From the NCBI GenBank assembly GCA_041432705.1, contig JAPWAE010000001.1, positions 353,205 through 417,204 on the forward strand: a stretch of DNA of 64,000 bases. Direction: 5' to 3'. The notes below the pieces were generated by a model that was not told the origin of the DNA, searched no databases, and saw only the letters and a program-made list of their open reading frames with translations. Of the stretch, positions 54,919 through 63,909 are shown in pieces; position 1 is the stretch's first letter, and each line of letters opens with the position of its first letter. A program made the position numbers and the translations under genes. This DNA comes from Pauljensenia sp018375675 (GTDB lineage: Bacteria > Actinomycetota > Actinomycetes > Actinomycetales > Actinomycetaceae).

Positions 54919-56607
54919 ATGACACGTAGCATCGTCGAGCAAGCTCACGACATGTACGACGCGGTCCCCTACGAGGTGCCCGTGCCCGGTGAATCGCTGT
55001 ACAGCCTATTAGACGATGCAGCGCGCTTGTATCCCGATCGCATCGCGCTCGACTATTTCGGGGCAACGACCACGTACGCGCAGGTGCGCGATCAGGTCCA
55101 CCAGGCCGCTCGGGTTCTCCACGAGGCAGGGGTCGGGCCGGGCGATACGGTGGCCATCGCACTGCCGAACTGCCCGCAGGCATTTGTTGCCTTCTACGCG
55201 TGCATGCGTATTGGGGCGATCGCCGCGCAGCATAATCCTCTTGCTCCGGCTTCGGAGATTGCGGGTCAGCTGCGCCGCCACGGAGGCAAGGTGGCGATCG
55301 TGTGGGAAAAGTGCGTGGATGCCTATCCGCTCGGCGTTCTTGACACCGTGTTCACGGTGGATATTTCGTACGGCATGCCGGCCTCGCAGCGTCTTCTCCT
55401 GAGCCTTCCGGTTGCTCGGGCACGCGAGACCCGCAATCAGCTACGCGGCCCAGTTCCTGTGGGCACGCGGTCGTGGGACCGCGCCACGGCCTCGTCGACG
55501 CCCATTGACCCGTCGTTCCCGTTGCCCTCCCCTGACGATCGCGCGGTTATCCTGCATACTTCCGGAACGAACGGCATCCCCAAGTCCGCTCCCCTCACCC
55601 ACCGGAACATCGGGGTCAACGTTAATCAGTGCATGTTTTGGGTCTGGAAGCTGCACGAGGGCGCGGAAACCTTCTTCTCGCTCCTGCCCTACTTCCACGC
55701 CTTCGGTCTGACGTTCTTCCTGTGCGCGTCCGTGCGCAAGGCGGCCACCCAGGTCCTGCTCCCGAAGTTCGACGCGCAGATGGCTCTCGACGCGCACAAA
55801 CGACGCCCGATCACCTTCTTCGTCGGTGTTCCTCCCATGTTCGAGAGGATTCTTCGGCTTGCCACACAGACGAAGACAGACATTTCCTCCATTCGTTACT
55901 CGGTCGCCGGCGCCATGCCGCTGTCGACGACGCTCGCGGGTGAGTGGGAGGAAGCCACCGGTGGCATGATCGTCGAAGGCTACGGCCTGTCCGAAACCGC
56001 TCCGGTGTTGACCGGTGCGCCTCTATCAGACAAGCGCCGCCACGGTGTTCTTGGTGTCCCCTTCCCTTCGACGCAGCTACGCCTCGTCTCGCTCGACGAC
56101 GATACTCTCGACGTCGAGGATGGTCAGCCTGGGGAGATTATTGTTCGTGGTCCCCAGGTCTTTGAAGGATATCTGGACGCACCCGAAGAAACCGCACGCG
56201 TGTTTACATCTGAGGGCTGGTTTAAGACCGGCGACATCGGTGTCAACAGTGACGGGTTCATTTCGATGGCGGACCGAAAAAAAGAGCTCATTTTGTCCGG
56301 CGGTTTCAACGTCTACCCGTCACAAGTGGAGGCCGCGATTCGCACCCACCCGTCGGTCAGCGACGTCGCCGTCGTGGGGGTTCCCGTATCGGAGGCGACC
56401 GAAGAGGTCGCCGCGGCCATCATCATGGAGGACGGCAGCGCTCCGCTCACTCTCGAGGAGGTGCGTACCTGGGCAGAGAAGACGATTGCGCACTACGCAC
56501 TCCCCCGCCAGCTCGTCATCATTGCCGAGCTTCCGCGCAACCAGATGGGAAAGATTCTGCGTCGTAAGGTCGCCCAGCTCGTGCGCGAGACGCTTGGCAG
56601 GTCGTAA
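54919..56607 (+). CDS. AMP-forming acyl-CoA synthetase (long-chain fatty acid-CoA ligase type)
   Basis: 562 aa. The ANL-family motifs are in order: P-loop ILHTSGTNGIPKSAPLTH near 213-230, FHAFGLTFFL, A5 EGYGLSETAPV, A7 EGWFKTGDIGVNSDGF, hinge DRKKELILSGGFNVYPSQVE, and the C-terminal catalytic Lys in NQMGKILRRK. It activates a carboxylic acid to acyl-AMP, then acyl-CoA. Chain-length preference is unknown. It stands alone between the metallopeptidase and a terminator; the ribosome site is AGGAGG. Confidence 0.92.
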   Translation: MTRSIVEQAHDMYDAVPYEVPVPGESLYSLLDDAARLYPDRIALDYFGATTTYAQVRDQVHQAARVLHEAGVGPGDTVAIALPNCPQAFVAFYACMRIGAIAAQHNPLAPASEIAGQLRRHGGKVAIVWEKCVDAYPLGVLDTVFTVDISYGMPASQRLLLSLPVARARETRNQLRGPVPVGTRSWDRATASSTPIDPSFPLPSPDDRAVILHTSGTNGIPKSAPLTHRNIGVNVNQCMFWVWKLHEGAETFFSLLPYFHAFGLTFFLCASVRKAATQVLLPKFDAQMALDAHKRRPITFFVGVPPMFERILRLATQTKTDISSIRYSVAGAMPLSTTLAGEWEEATGGMIVEGYGLSETAPVLTGAPLSDKRRHGVLGVPFPSTQLRLVSLDDDTLDVEDGQPGEIIVRGPQVFEGYLDAPEETARVFTSEGWFKTGDIGVNSDGFISMADRKKELILSGGFNVYPSQVEAAIRTHPSVSDVAVVGVPVSEATEEVAAAIIMEDGSAPLTLEEVRTWAEKTIAHYALPRQLVIIAELPRNQMGKILRRKVAQLVRETLGRS

Positions 56608-56694
56608 CCACGCCCGGCACGGCGTGATCCTCCATATATCCACGCCAGCCAAATCACACAAAGCCACCAGTTTGCCAGTCGCAATGTGTGGCAA

Positions 56695-56728
56695 GAATCC
56701 CCCGGAAGCTCACGCTTCCGGGGGATTC
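56695..56728. terminator. Perfect 15-bp hairpin terminator between the ligase gene and suf operon
   Basis: Arms GAATCCCCCGGAAGC (56695-56709) and GCTTCCGGGGGATTC (56714-56728) pair exactly around TCAC. It sits between convergent transcripts. Confidence 0.82.
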
Positions 56729-56742
56729 ACGTCGCGCGTCGA

Positions 56743-57174
56743 TCAGACGTTAAAACCAATGGCACGCAGCTGCTCGCGGCCATCGGGAGTGATGCGATCG
56801 GGGCCCCACGGCGGCATCCAGACCCAATTGATCTGAACCTCGTCGGTCACGCCGGACAGGATCGTCTGCGCCTGGCGCTCAATGACATCGGTGAGCGGGC
56901 AGGCGGCCGACGTCAGGGTCATATCGAGGCGCACCTCGTTCTCGGAACCGATGACGACGCCGTAGACCAGACCGAGGTCAACAATGTTGATACCGAGTTC
57001 GGGGTCGATAACGTCCTTGAGGGCTTCGAGCACGTTCTCGGCCGCAAGGGTGCCCTGCTCAATGACGTCGGTGCCGTCAATCTGACGGGTGGGCACCTCA
57101 GAGGCCGGCGATTCCTGCGCGGGCGCTCCGAAGCGCTGCTCGACAGGCTCAGACTGAGCCATCGGGTTACTCAT
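56743..57174 (-). CDS. sufT: SufT-type metal-sulfur cluster assembly protein (MIP18/PaaD-like)
   Basis: 143 aa. After a divergent 40-residue N-terminus it has the MIP18-domain pattern VLEALKDVIDPELGINIVDLGLVYGVVI, TLTSAACPLTDVIERQAQTIL with the conserved cysteine, and MPPWGPDRITPDGREQLRAIGF. SufT family members help mature Fe-S proteins. It is the last gene of the suf operon, ten bases after sufU. Confidence 0.93.
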   Translation of the reverse strand: MSNPMAQSEPVEQRFGAPAQESPASEVPTRQIDGTDVIEQGTLAAENVLEALKDVIDPELGINIVDLGLVYGVVIGSENEVRLDMTLTSAACPLTDVIERQAQTILSGVTDEVQINWVWMPPWGPDRITPDGREQLRAIGFNV

Positions 57175-57184
57175 GGGTGTTCCT

Positions 57185-57661
57185 TTACTGCTCAGCGGGC
57201 TCGCCCGCGGTGGAAATATCGATGCCGGACTTGGCCATCGCGTCGCGCAGCGCGTACCAGCCCAGGAGGGCGCACTTCACGCGGTTCGCGAACTGCGACG
57301 TAGATTCAAGGGCGGCTGCGTCGCCCAGGTCGTCGAGGATTTCATCGTCGACGCCAAGGTTACGCGAATGCATCATGACCTCCATGTCCCGGTAGAGACG
57401 ACCGATTTCCTCGGCAGACTTGCCTTCGGTGAGGTCCGTCATCATGGACAAGGACGCACGCGAGATCGAGCAGCCGTCGCCGTCCCACTGGAGGGACGCG
57501 AGGTGGTCGCCGTCGAGCGTGACACCGAGGGTCACCTCGTCGCCGCACGTGGGATTGACCTGATGCGAAGAAGCATCCATGCCCGACGGGTCGCCCGCGC
57601 CGTGCTTCTCACGAGCGTGATCCAGGATCACCTGCTGATACAACTGTTCAAGACTGCCCAT
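57185..57661 (-). CDS. sufU: SufU zinc-dependent sulfurtransferase
   Basis: 158 aa. SufU takes the persulfide from SufS and passes it to SufBCD. It has LYQQVILDHAREKHGAGDP and the three Zn/active cysteines: VNPTCGDEV, GDGCSISRASLSMM and RVKCALLGWYAL. The insert between the last two is the SufU rather than IscU form. It follows sufS by 34 bases. Confidence 0.94.
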   Translation of the reverse strand: MGSLEQLYQQVILDHAREKHGAGDPSGMDASSHQVNPTCGDEVTLGVTLDGDHLASLQWDGDGCSISRASLSMMTDLTEGKSAEEIGRLYRDMEVMMHSRNLGVDDEILDDLGDAAALESTSQFANRVKCALLGWYALRDAMAKSGIDISTAGEPAEQ

Positions 57662-57695
57662 TGTTTCCTTTCATACCCAACGATCACAAGCAATT

Positions 57696-58973
57696 TTACC
57701 GACCGAAGAAGCCGCGCACCTTCGACAGGCCATCGACAAGACGTTCGATTTCCTCACCGGTGGTGGTCGGAGCGACCGACGCACGGGCGGAGGAGCGCAC
57801 CTGGAAGAAGGTATGGAGCGGAATCGCGCAGTGGTGTCCGACGCGCACGGCCACGTCCACGGAGTCCATGAACTGGCCGACATCGTGCGGGTGAACACCA
57901 TCCACCGCGAAAGCAACGACGCCGATTCGGTCGACATCTGAGTCGGGTCCCAGCACCTTGATCCCGTCAATCGACGAGATACCGTCGAGCATCATAGAAG
58001 TGAGCGCATGCTCGTGTGCCTCCACGCGGTCCATGCCGAGTGTCGACAGGTAGCGCAGCGCCTCAGCCCATGCTGCAATCTGCGCGACGGGCTGCGATCC
58101 CGCTTCGAAGCGTTCGGGCGGAGCCATGAAGGTCGATTCCTCCATGGTCACCCATTCGATCATCGAGCCGCCGGTGAGAACGGGCGGCATTGCAGCCAGA
58201 AGCGCACGACGTCCCCATAGAGCACCGGCACCCGTGGGGCCCAGCATCTTGTGGGATGAAAACACCGCGAAGTCCACGTCGAGAGTGGACAGGTCGAGCG
58301 GCATATGCGCGCTGGACTGACACGTGTCGAGGAGAATCAGAGCGCCGACGGCGCGGGCAGCTGCGGTCACTGCAGCGACGGGTGAGACGGCACCCGTCAC
58401 GTTAGACACGTGGGTAAAGGCGACCAGGCGGGTGTTCGGCGTAATCACCGACAGCGTATCCAGGTCGATGCGACCATCGGGTGTCAGGTCGAGCCACGCA
58501 AGCTCGGCCCCCGTACGCTCACACAGCTGCTGCCATGGAACGATGTTCGCGTGGTGCTCGGCGCGGGTACAGACGATGCGGTCGCCCGGTCCCACGCGCA
58601 GAGCGGCCGACTCCGCGCCTCCCATCCCCTGCGATGCGTGTCCCATGGACAGAGCCACCAGGTTTATCGCCTCGGTCGCGTTCTTCGTCCACACGATCTC
58701 GTCGGGTGCAACGCCTACGAACGAGGCCAGGGCGCCCCGAGCGCTCTCAAAAGCGTCAGTCGCCTCGTCACCAAGGAGGTGCGTGCCCCGGTGAACCGCC
58801 CCGTTGCTACGGCGGTAGAAGTCGGCCTCGGCCTCGATGACGCACGCGGGCTTCTGCGAGGTTGCAGACGCATCGAGGTACGCAATGGGCGCGCCGCCGC
58901 GCCCGACGCGACTCAGAATCGGGAAGTCCGATCGAATAGCGTCGAGCTCGGCGGCGGTGAAGTCCGTAGGCAC
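57696..58973 (-). CDS. sufS: Cysteine desulfurase SufS
   Basis: 425 aa, group II PLP-dependent desulfurase that supplies sulfur from cysteine. AYLDASATSQKP, HHANIVPWQQL, the PLP lysine in FAVFSSHKMLGPTGAGALWGRR and the catalytic cysteine in VAVRVGHHCAIPLH are clear. It follows sufC by five bases, inside the suf operon. Confidence 0.96.
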   Translation of the reverse strand: MPTDFTAAELDAIRSDFPILSRVGRGGAPIAYLDASATSQKPACVIEAEADFYRRSNGAVHRGTHLLGDEATDAFESARGALASFVGVAPDEIVWTKNATEAINLVALSMGHASQGMGGAESAALRVGPGDRIVCTRAEHHANIVPWQQLCERTGAELAWLDLTPDGRIDLDTLSVITPNTRLVAFTHVSNVTGAVSPVAAVTAAARAVGALILLDTCQSSAHMPLDLSTLDVDFAVFSSHKMLGPTGAGALWGRRALLAAMPPVLTGGSMIEWVTMEESTFMAPPERFEAGSQPVAQIAAWAEALRYLSTLGMDRVEAHEHALTSMMLDGISSIDGIKVLGPDSDVDRIGVVAFAVDGVHPHDVGQFMDSVDVAVRVGHHCAIPLHTFFQVRSSARASVAPTTTGEEIERLVDGLSKVRGFFGR

Positions 58974-58978
58974 GGTAA

Positions 58979-59731
58979 TCAGAGACCCAGGTACTTGTCG
59001 TAGCCGTTCTCTTCGAGCTCGTCGGCCAGCTCAGGGCCACCCTGAGCGGCAACGCGGCCGTCGACGAAAACGTGAACGTGGCTGGGCTTGATGTAGCGCA
59101 GGATACGGGTGTAGTGCGTGATCAGCATGACGCCGCAGCCGGTCTCGCCGTGGACGCGGTTGACGCCCTCGGACACGATGCGCAGAGCGTCGACGTCGAG
59201 GCCGGAGTCGGTCTCGTCGAGGACGGCAAAAGAGGGCTTGAGGAGCTCCATCTGCAGGATCTCAAGCCGCTTCTTCTCGCCGCCGGAAAAGCCGACGTTC
59301 ACGTCACGCTCGGCGAAGTCGGAGTCCATGCGCAGGTTCTCCATGGAGCTCTTCATGTCCTTGACCCACGAGCGCAGGGCCGGTGCCTGCCCGTCGATCG
59401 CGGTCTTGGCGGTACGCAGGAAGTTGGAGACGGACACGCCAGCAACCTCGACGGGGTACTGCATGGCCAGGAACAGGCCTGCCTTTGCGCGCTCGTCGAC
59501 GCTCATCTCGGTGATGAGCTGGTCGTCGAGCCAGGCCTCGCCCGAGGTGATCTCGTAGTCGGGGTGACCGGCCAGAGCGTAGGCCATGGTGGACTTGCCG
59601 GAGCCGTTGGGGCCCATGATGGCGTGAATTTCACCGGAGTTGATGGTGAGATTGACGCCCTTGAGGATTTCCTTGGGGCCCTCAGCGGTCTCGACGGAGA
59701 CGTGCAGATCCTTAATACGCAGAGTCGACAT
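58979..59731 (-). CDS. sufC: SufC ATPase of the SufBCD scaffold
   Basis: 250 aa. Walker A IMGPNGSGKSTMAYALAG, signature GFSGGEKKRLEILQM, Walker B FAVLDETDSGLDVDALR and the switch His in LITHYTRILRYIKP are typical for SufC. It powers rearrangement of SufB-SufD during cluster assembly. It lies between sufD and sufS with short gaps. Confidence 0.97.
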   Translation of the reverse strand: MSTLRIKDLHVSVETAEGPKEILKGVNLTINSGEIHAIMGPNGSGKSTMAYALAGHPDYEITSGEAWLDDQLITEMSVDERAKAGLFLAMQYPVEVAGVSVSNFLRTAKTAIDGQAPALRSWVKDMKSSMENLRMDSDFAERDVNVGFSGGEKKRLEILQMELLKPSFAVLDETDSGLDVDALRIVSEGVNRVHGETGCGVMLITHYTRILRYIKPSHVHVFVDGRVAAQGGPELADELEENGYDKYLGL

Positions 59732-59747
59732 ATGTATTCCTTACAGC

Positions 59748-60938
59748 TCAGTTGTTACGGGACTTGGCCAGCTCGGCCTCGACGGTTGCCATGAGGTGGT
59801 CGACCACCTCGGGGACGCCAATCTGGTTGATCAGTTCGGCGAAGAAGCCGCGCACGACCAGGCGGCGTGCCTCGTGCTCAGGAACACCACGGCTCATCAG
59901 GTAGAACAGCTGCTCGTCGTCGAAACGACCGGTCGCAGACGCGTGTCCGGCGCCTTCGATCTCGCCGTTCTCGATCTCGAGGTTGGGGACGGAGTCGGCC
60001 TTAGCGCCCTCGGTGAGCACCAGGTTGCGGTTCAGTTCGTAGGTGTCGGTGCCGTCAGCGGCCTCGCGAATGAGGCAGTCGCCGATCCACACAGAGTGCG
60101 CGTCCTTGCCCTGCAGGGCGCCCTTGTAGGTGACGCGCGAGAAGCACTTCGGCTGGGAGTGGTCAACGAACACGCGGTGCTCAAGGTGCTGGCCGCCATC
60201 CACGAAGTAGATGCCGAGCATGTTGAGTTCGGCGCCGGGGCCGCGGAAGTCGGTGTCGGCACACACGCGCACGAGGTCGCCGCCGAAGCTAACGACGATG
60301 TGCGTGAGCTTGGAGTCGCGGCCGAGCGCCAGACGCTGGTTCGAGGCGTGCAGAACGGTATCGTCCCATTCCTGCAGCGACACGACGGTCAAGTTCGCGC
60401 TGTCGCCAGTCTCAACCTCGACGGTCTGATTGAGCGCAGCCTGCGCGGAACCGGTGTGCGACAGGATGACGGTGGCCTTCGAGAACTTCTCGGCGCGAAT
60501 CACGATGTGCTGCGCACGGGTGCCCTCGATGTCCGCCACGTTGATACGAACAGGAGCGTCGAGCTCTGCTTCGGCCGGGATCTCGACAATGGTCGCCTGT
60601 TCAAAGCCATTCCACGCCACGACGGCGGTGCGATCGCCGGGAGCGAGAACGGTGCCGAGGCGCTTGTCGTCGCGGGTCACGGTCTCAACGACAACGGGGG
60701 CGGGAGCGTCAACCGTCACGGGCGCATCGCACGCGTCGTAGTTGGCGGGTTCGAAGAGGCGCTCGATGCGACGCATCGGGGTGAATCGCCAGTCTTCCTC
60801 GCGTCCGTGCGGAACGGCAATGTCGTCCAGGTTGAACGAGGTCGGACGGTCCGCGCGCGACGGGTGAGCCTTCTCGGCGTCAGCCCCGTGCGAGTGGGCC
60901 TTGTTCATGGTGTCGACAATAGTGTTGGGGGTCGTCAT
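59748..60938 (-). CDS. sufD: SufD scaffold subunit
   Basis: 396 aa, a SufB paralogue that forms the SufBC2D scaffold. The middle beta-helix has SDSANLTVVSLQEWDD, VSFGGDLVRVCADTDF and VDHSQPKCFSRVTYKG. The C-terminus has ASATGRFDDEQLFYLMSRGVPEHEARRLVVRGFFAELI, shared with SufB. The ATG overlaps the end of sufB. Confidence 0.95.
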   Translation of the reverse strand: MTTPNTIVDTMNKAHSHGADAEKAHPSRADRPTSFNLDDIAVPHGREEDWRFTPMRRIERLFEPANYDACDAPVTVDAPAPVVVETVTRDDKRLGTVLAPGDRTAVVAWNGFEQATIVEIPAEAELDAPVRINVADIEGTRAQHIVIRAEKFSKATVILSHTGSAQAALNQTVEVETGDSANLTVVSLQEWDDTVLHASNQRLALGRDSKLTHIVVSFGGDLVRVCADTDFRGPGAELNMLGIYFVDGGQHLEHRVFVDHSQPKCFSRVTYKGALQGKDAHSVWIGDCLIREAADGTDTYELNRNLVLTEGAKADSVPNLEIENGEIEGAGHASATGRFDDEQLFYLMSRGVPEHEARRLVVRGFFAELINQIGVPEVVDHLMATVEAELAKSRNN

Positions 60939-62383
60939 CAGCCGACGGATCCTTCCATCTGCAGTTCAATGAGGCGGTTGAGCTCGAGGGCGTACTCCAT
61001 CGGCAGCTCCTTAGCGATCGGCTCGACGAAGCCACGCACGATCATCGCCATGGCCTCGTTCTCGTCGAGGCCTCGGCTCATGAGGTAGAAGAGCTGGTCG
61101 GCGCTCACCTTGGTCACGGTGGCCTCGTGCCCCATCTCGACGTCGTCGGTGCGCACGTCAACGTAGGGGTAGGTGTCGGTCCGCGAGATCTTGTCGACGA
61201 GCAGGGCGTCACACAGAACGTTCGACTTGGAGTGTCGTGCACGGGCGTTCACCTGGACGAGGCCTCGGTAGGACGTGCGGCCACCGCCTCGGGACACGGA
61301 CTTCGACACAATCGACGAGGACGTGTGCGGGGCCATGTGCACCATCTTGGCACCGGTGTCCTGCTGCTGGCCGGGGCCTGCGAAACCGATAGACAGCGTC
61401 TCGCCGCGGGCATGCTCGCCCATGAGGAAGCAGGCCGGGTACTTCATGGTGATCGCGGCACCCATGTTGCCGTCAACCCATTCCATGGTGCCGCCTTCCT
61501 CAACCATTGCACGCTGGGTCACCAGGTTGAGGACGTTCGTCGACCAGTTCTGAATGGTCGTGTAGCGCACGCGAGCGTCCTTCTTCACGAAGATCTCGAT
61601 GACGCCAGAGTGGAGGGAGTTCTCGTCGTAGATGGGGGCGGTGCAGCCCTCAACGTAGTGGACGTAAGAGCCCTCGTCGGCAATGATCAGCGTGCGCTCG
61701 AACTGACCCATTGCCGACGTGTTGATGCGGAAGTACGCCTGCAGCGGGATCGTCACGTGAACGCCCTTGGGGACGTAGACGAAGGAACCTCCGGACCAGG
61801 CGGCGGTGTTCAGTGCGGAGAACTTGTTGTCGCCCGCGGGCACGCACTTACCGAAGTACTCCTCGAAGATCTCCGGGTACTCGCGCAGGCCGGTGTCGGT
61901 GTCGGTGAAGATGACTCCCTGACGCTCCAGGTCTTCCTGGATCTGCTGGTACACAACCTCGGACTCGTACTGAGCAGCGACGCCGGAGACCAGGCGCGAC
62001 TTCTCGGCCTCGGGAATACCGAGGCGGTCATAGGTGTCGCGGATTTCCTCGGGCAGGTCTTCCCAGTCGTTGACCTGGCGATCCGTGGGACGCACGTAGT
62101 ACTTGAACGAATCAAAATCCACATGGGACAGGTCGGGGCCCCACGCCGGCATCGGCTTACGTTCGAACAGTTCCAGTGCCTTCAGACGGCGTTCCCGCAT
62201 CCACTGCGGCTCGTCCTTCACCTCAGAGATGAAGCGAACGATTTCTTCGTTAATTCCGGTGGGGACGTCCTTCGAGTAGTCGTCGGAGTCATGCCAACCG
62301 TATTCGTAACCGCCGATCGACTCGATGATCTCATCATCGGTCATTCGACGGTCATCAGCGCCCGAGGCGGGTGCCTGCGTCAT
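60938..62383 (-). CDS. sufB: SufB scaffold subunit
   Basis: 481 aa, standard SufB length. Landmarks are AAWSGGSFVYVPKGVHVTIPLQAYFRIN, YVHYVEGCTAPIYDENSLHSGVIEIF, RYTTIQNWSTNVLNLVTQRA, and SKSNVLCDALLVDKISRTDTYPYVDV. It ends ATVTKVSADQLFYLMSRGLDENEAMAMIVRGFVEPIAKELPMEYALELNRLIELQMEG. It is the main cluster scaffold. It starts 32 bases after sufR. Confidence 0.97.
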   Translation of the reverse strand: MTQAPASGADDRRMTDDEIIESIGGYEYGWHDSDDYSKDVPTGINEEIVRFISEVKDEPQWMRERRLKALELFERKPMPAWGPDLSHVDFDSFKYYVRPTDRQVNDWEDLPEEIRDTYDRLGIPEAEKSRLVSGVAAQYESEVVYQQIQEDLERQGVIFTDTDTGLREYPEIFEEYFGKCVPAGDNKFSALNTAAWSGGSFVYVPKGVHVTIPLQAYFRINTSAMGQFERTLIIADEGSYVHYVEGCTAPIYDENSLHSGVIEIFVKKDARVRYTTIQNWSTNVLNLVTQRAMVEEGGTMEWVDGNMGAAITMKYPACFLMGEHARGETLSIGFAGPGQQQDTGAKMVHMAPHTSSSIVSKSVSRGGGRTSYRGLVQVNARARHSKSNVLCDALLVDKISRTDTYPYVDVRTDDVEMGHEATVTKVSADQLFYLMSRGLDENEAMAMIVRGFVEPIAKELPMEYALELNRLIELQMEGSVG

Positions 62384-62415
62384 AGTTGTGTCAACCTCTC
62401 GTTCTTAACCAAGTG

Positions 62416-63111
62416 CTACTTTCGTCGCACGTTCCGCGCTCCGGGGCGGATCACGGGCATACCCACGGGAATGTGGGTTGTGCACACGTGTCCGCCGCCA
62501 GCAAGCGTGGAAAGTCGTTGGACGTGGACGTCAAGCAGCTTGCCAAAGGCAAGCGTCTCGGCGTCACACAGCTGCGGGTAATCTCCCGCGACATTTTGAA
62601 TCGGGCAGTGGCCCTGGCACAGCTGCACGGCGAGCGTTCCACCGCCGATGTCGCGCACGGTGGCCGCGTAGCCGTCCTGCGTGAGCGCATCGGCGAGCGC
62701 CTGGGCACGCACCCGGGGGTCTGAGCCCGCGTCGCGCACAATCGGGGCGTAGCGCCGCTCGATTTCGCGTGAGCGTGCGGCAGCAAAAGACTCAACGGCC
62801 TCGTCCCCACCGAGCTGCCCAAGGTAGCCGAGGGCTTTGGAAGCAAGGTCGGAATATCCGTCAGCGAGGTGAACGTGTGCCCGTTCGGTCGCGACGTAGT
62901 GACGTGCGGGCCTGCCACGGCCACGCTTCGACGGAGCACTAGGCTCGTGCTCGGCGATCTCCTTGGAGTCCAAGAGGAGCGTAATGTGGCGCCGCACGGC
63001 GGCCGTCGTCAGCCCCAGGACCTTCGCAATCGACGAGGCCGTGACCGGCCCCTTTTCAACGATGAGATCGAGCACCTGCTGTCGAGTAGTGGCGTCTGAT
63101 TCTTCTGCCAC
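62416..63111 (-). CDS. sufR: SufR-like Fe-S-sensing transcriptional repressor
   Basis: 231 aa. N-terminal winged helix (TTRQQVLDLIVEKGPVTASSIAKVLGLTTAAVRRHITLLLDSKEI) followed by RGRGRPARHYVATERAH. The C-terminal cluster region LCQGHCPIQNVAGDYPQLCDAE, with a further Cys in GGHVCTTH, can ligate a 4Fe-4S cluster as in SufR. When the cluster is lost SufR releases the suf promoter. The GTG at 63111 has GGAGG four bases upstream. It heads the operon and has a palindrome in its promoter. Confidence 0.92.
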   Translation of the reverse strand: MAEESDATTRQQVLDLIVEKGPVTASSIAKVLGLTTAAVRRHITLLLDSKEIAEHEPSAPSKRGRGRPARHYVATERAHVHLADGYSDLASKALGYLGQLGGDEAVESFAAARSREIERRYAPIVRDAGSDPRVRAQALADALTQDGYAATVRDIGGGTLAVQLCQGHCPIQNVAGDYPQLCDAETLAFGKLLDVHVQRLSTLAGGGHVCTTHIPVGMPVIRPGARNVRRK

Positions 63112-63173
63112 GTGTCCTCCGCTCCGACGCTCCAATGCTGCGCCTCTGTGTGCTTTTCTCTGGGAACGAGTGT

Positions 63174-63197
63174 ACGCCAATTTAGATAAATAGGCGT
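63174..63197. promoter_or_regulatory. Near-perfect palindrome at the sufR promoter, probable SufR operator
   Basis: ACGCCAATTTA (63174-63184) and TAAATAGGCGT (63187-63197) form an 11-bp inverted repeat with one mismatch around GA. It is AT-rich inside and lies directly upstream of a minus-strand -10 TACACT (63174-63169), so binding would cover the promoter. It is 63 bases before the sufR start. Confidence 0.7.
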
Positions 63198-63264
63198 TGC
63201 GAAAAGCCGTTAGGAGTGTTGGACGGCCCACACGTTTCGGGACCTAGGACCTACCCGAGAGTAC

Positions 63265-63909
63265 TCAACGAAGCCACGGGGCATCGGCGGGCCGCAATCC
63301 GGCCCACCCGCGCGCGCGAGCAGCGTGCGTGGCGAGAACACCGATAACGGCCGACGGGTTGTGCAGCCGCCCATCCAGCACCATGGTGAGCGCATCGTCG
63401 AGGCCAACCCATGCGTATTCCATCGTCGCCTCCTCGTCCTCACGTTCGAACGCCTCGTCGGCGTCACGAAGCTCCCGGGCGAGGAAAATGCGCAGCGGCT
63501 CGGTCGAGCCGCCGGGTGAGGTGAAGTAGTCGACGAGGACATCCCAGCGCTCGGCAACCAGATCCGCCTCTTCAGCAAGCTCACGCTCTGCTGCGACGCG
63601 TGGATCCTCACCGGGAATATCGAGCAGACCAGCGGGAATTTCCCATAGCGAGGCCTTCACAGGGTGACGGTACTGACGCTCCAGGAGGATCTCCTCTCCC
63701 CCACTCTCACCGCGCAGCACGACGACAGCGACGGCACCCGGGTGCCGCGTGTATTCACGAACAACAGGATCCTGTCCCTCGACGACAATGACGTGGTCCT
63801 TGATCATGTCCACGATGCGGCCGTTCCACACAGTCTCGCTCTTGGTCACGGTGCAGGGGTTGTGCTGGTCTTCGATAGCCACAGCCTCTTGGGGGGACAG
63901 GAAACGCAT
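63265..63909 (-). CDS. Nudix hydrolase (ADP-ribose pyrophosphatase-like)
   Basis: 214 aa from ATG 63909 (GTG 63915 also possible; GAAAG precedes the ATG by seven bases). The Nudix box is GLLDIPGEDPRVAAERELAEEADL. N-terminal strands form the dimerisation domain (VWNGRIVDMIKDHVIV), and the loop after the box contains YFTSPGGSTEPLRIFLAREL, as in ADP-ribose pyrophosphatases. It probably hydrolyses ADP-ribose or a similar nucleoside diphosphate derivative. It is separate from sufR by 153 bases. Confidence 0.92.
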   Translation of the reverse strand: MRFLSPQEAVAIEDQHNPCTVTKSETVWNGRIVDMIKDHVIVVEGQDPVVREYTRHPGAVAVVVLRGESGGEEILLERQYRHPVKASLWEIPAGLLDIPGEDPRVAAERELAEEADLVAERWDVLVDYFTSPGGSTEPLRIFLARELRDADEAFEREDEEATMEYAWVGLDDALTMVLDGRLHNPSAVIGVLATHAARARGWAGLRPADAPWLR

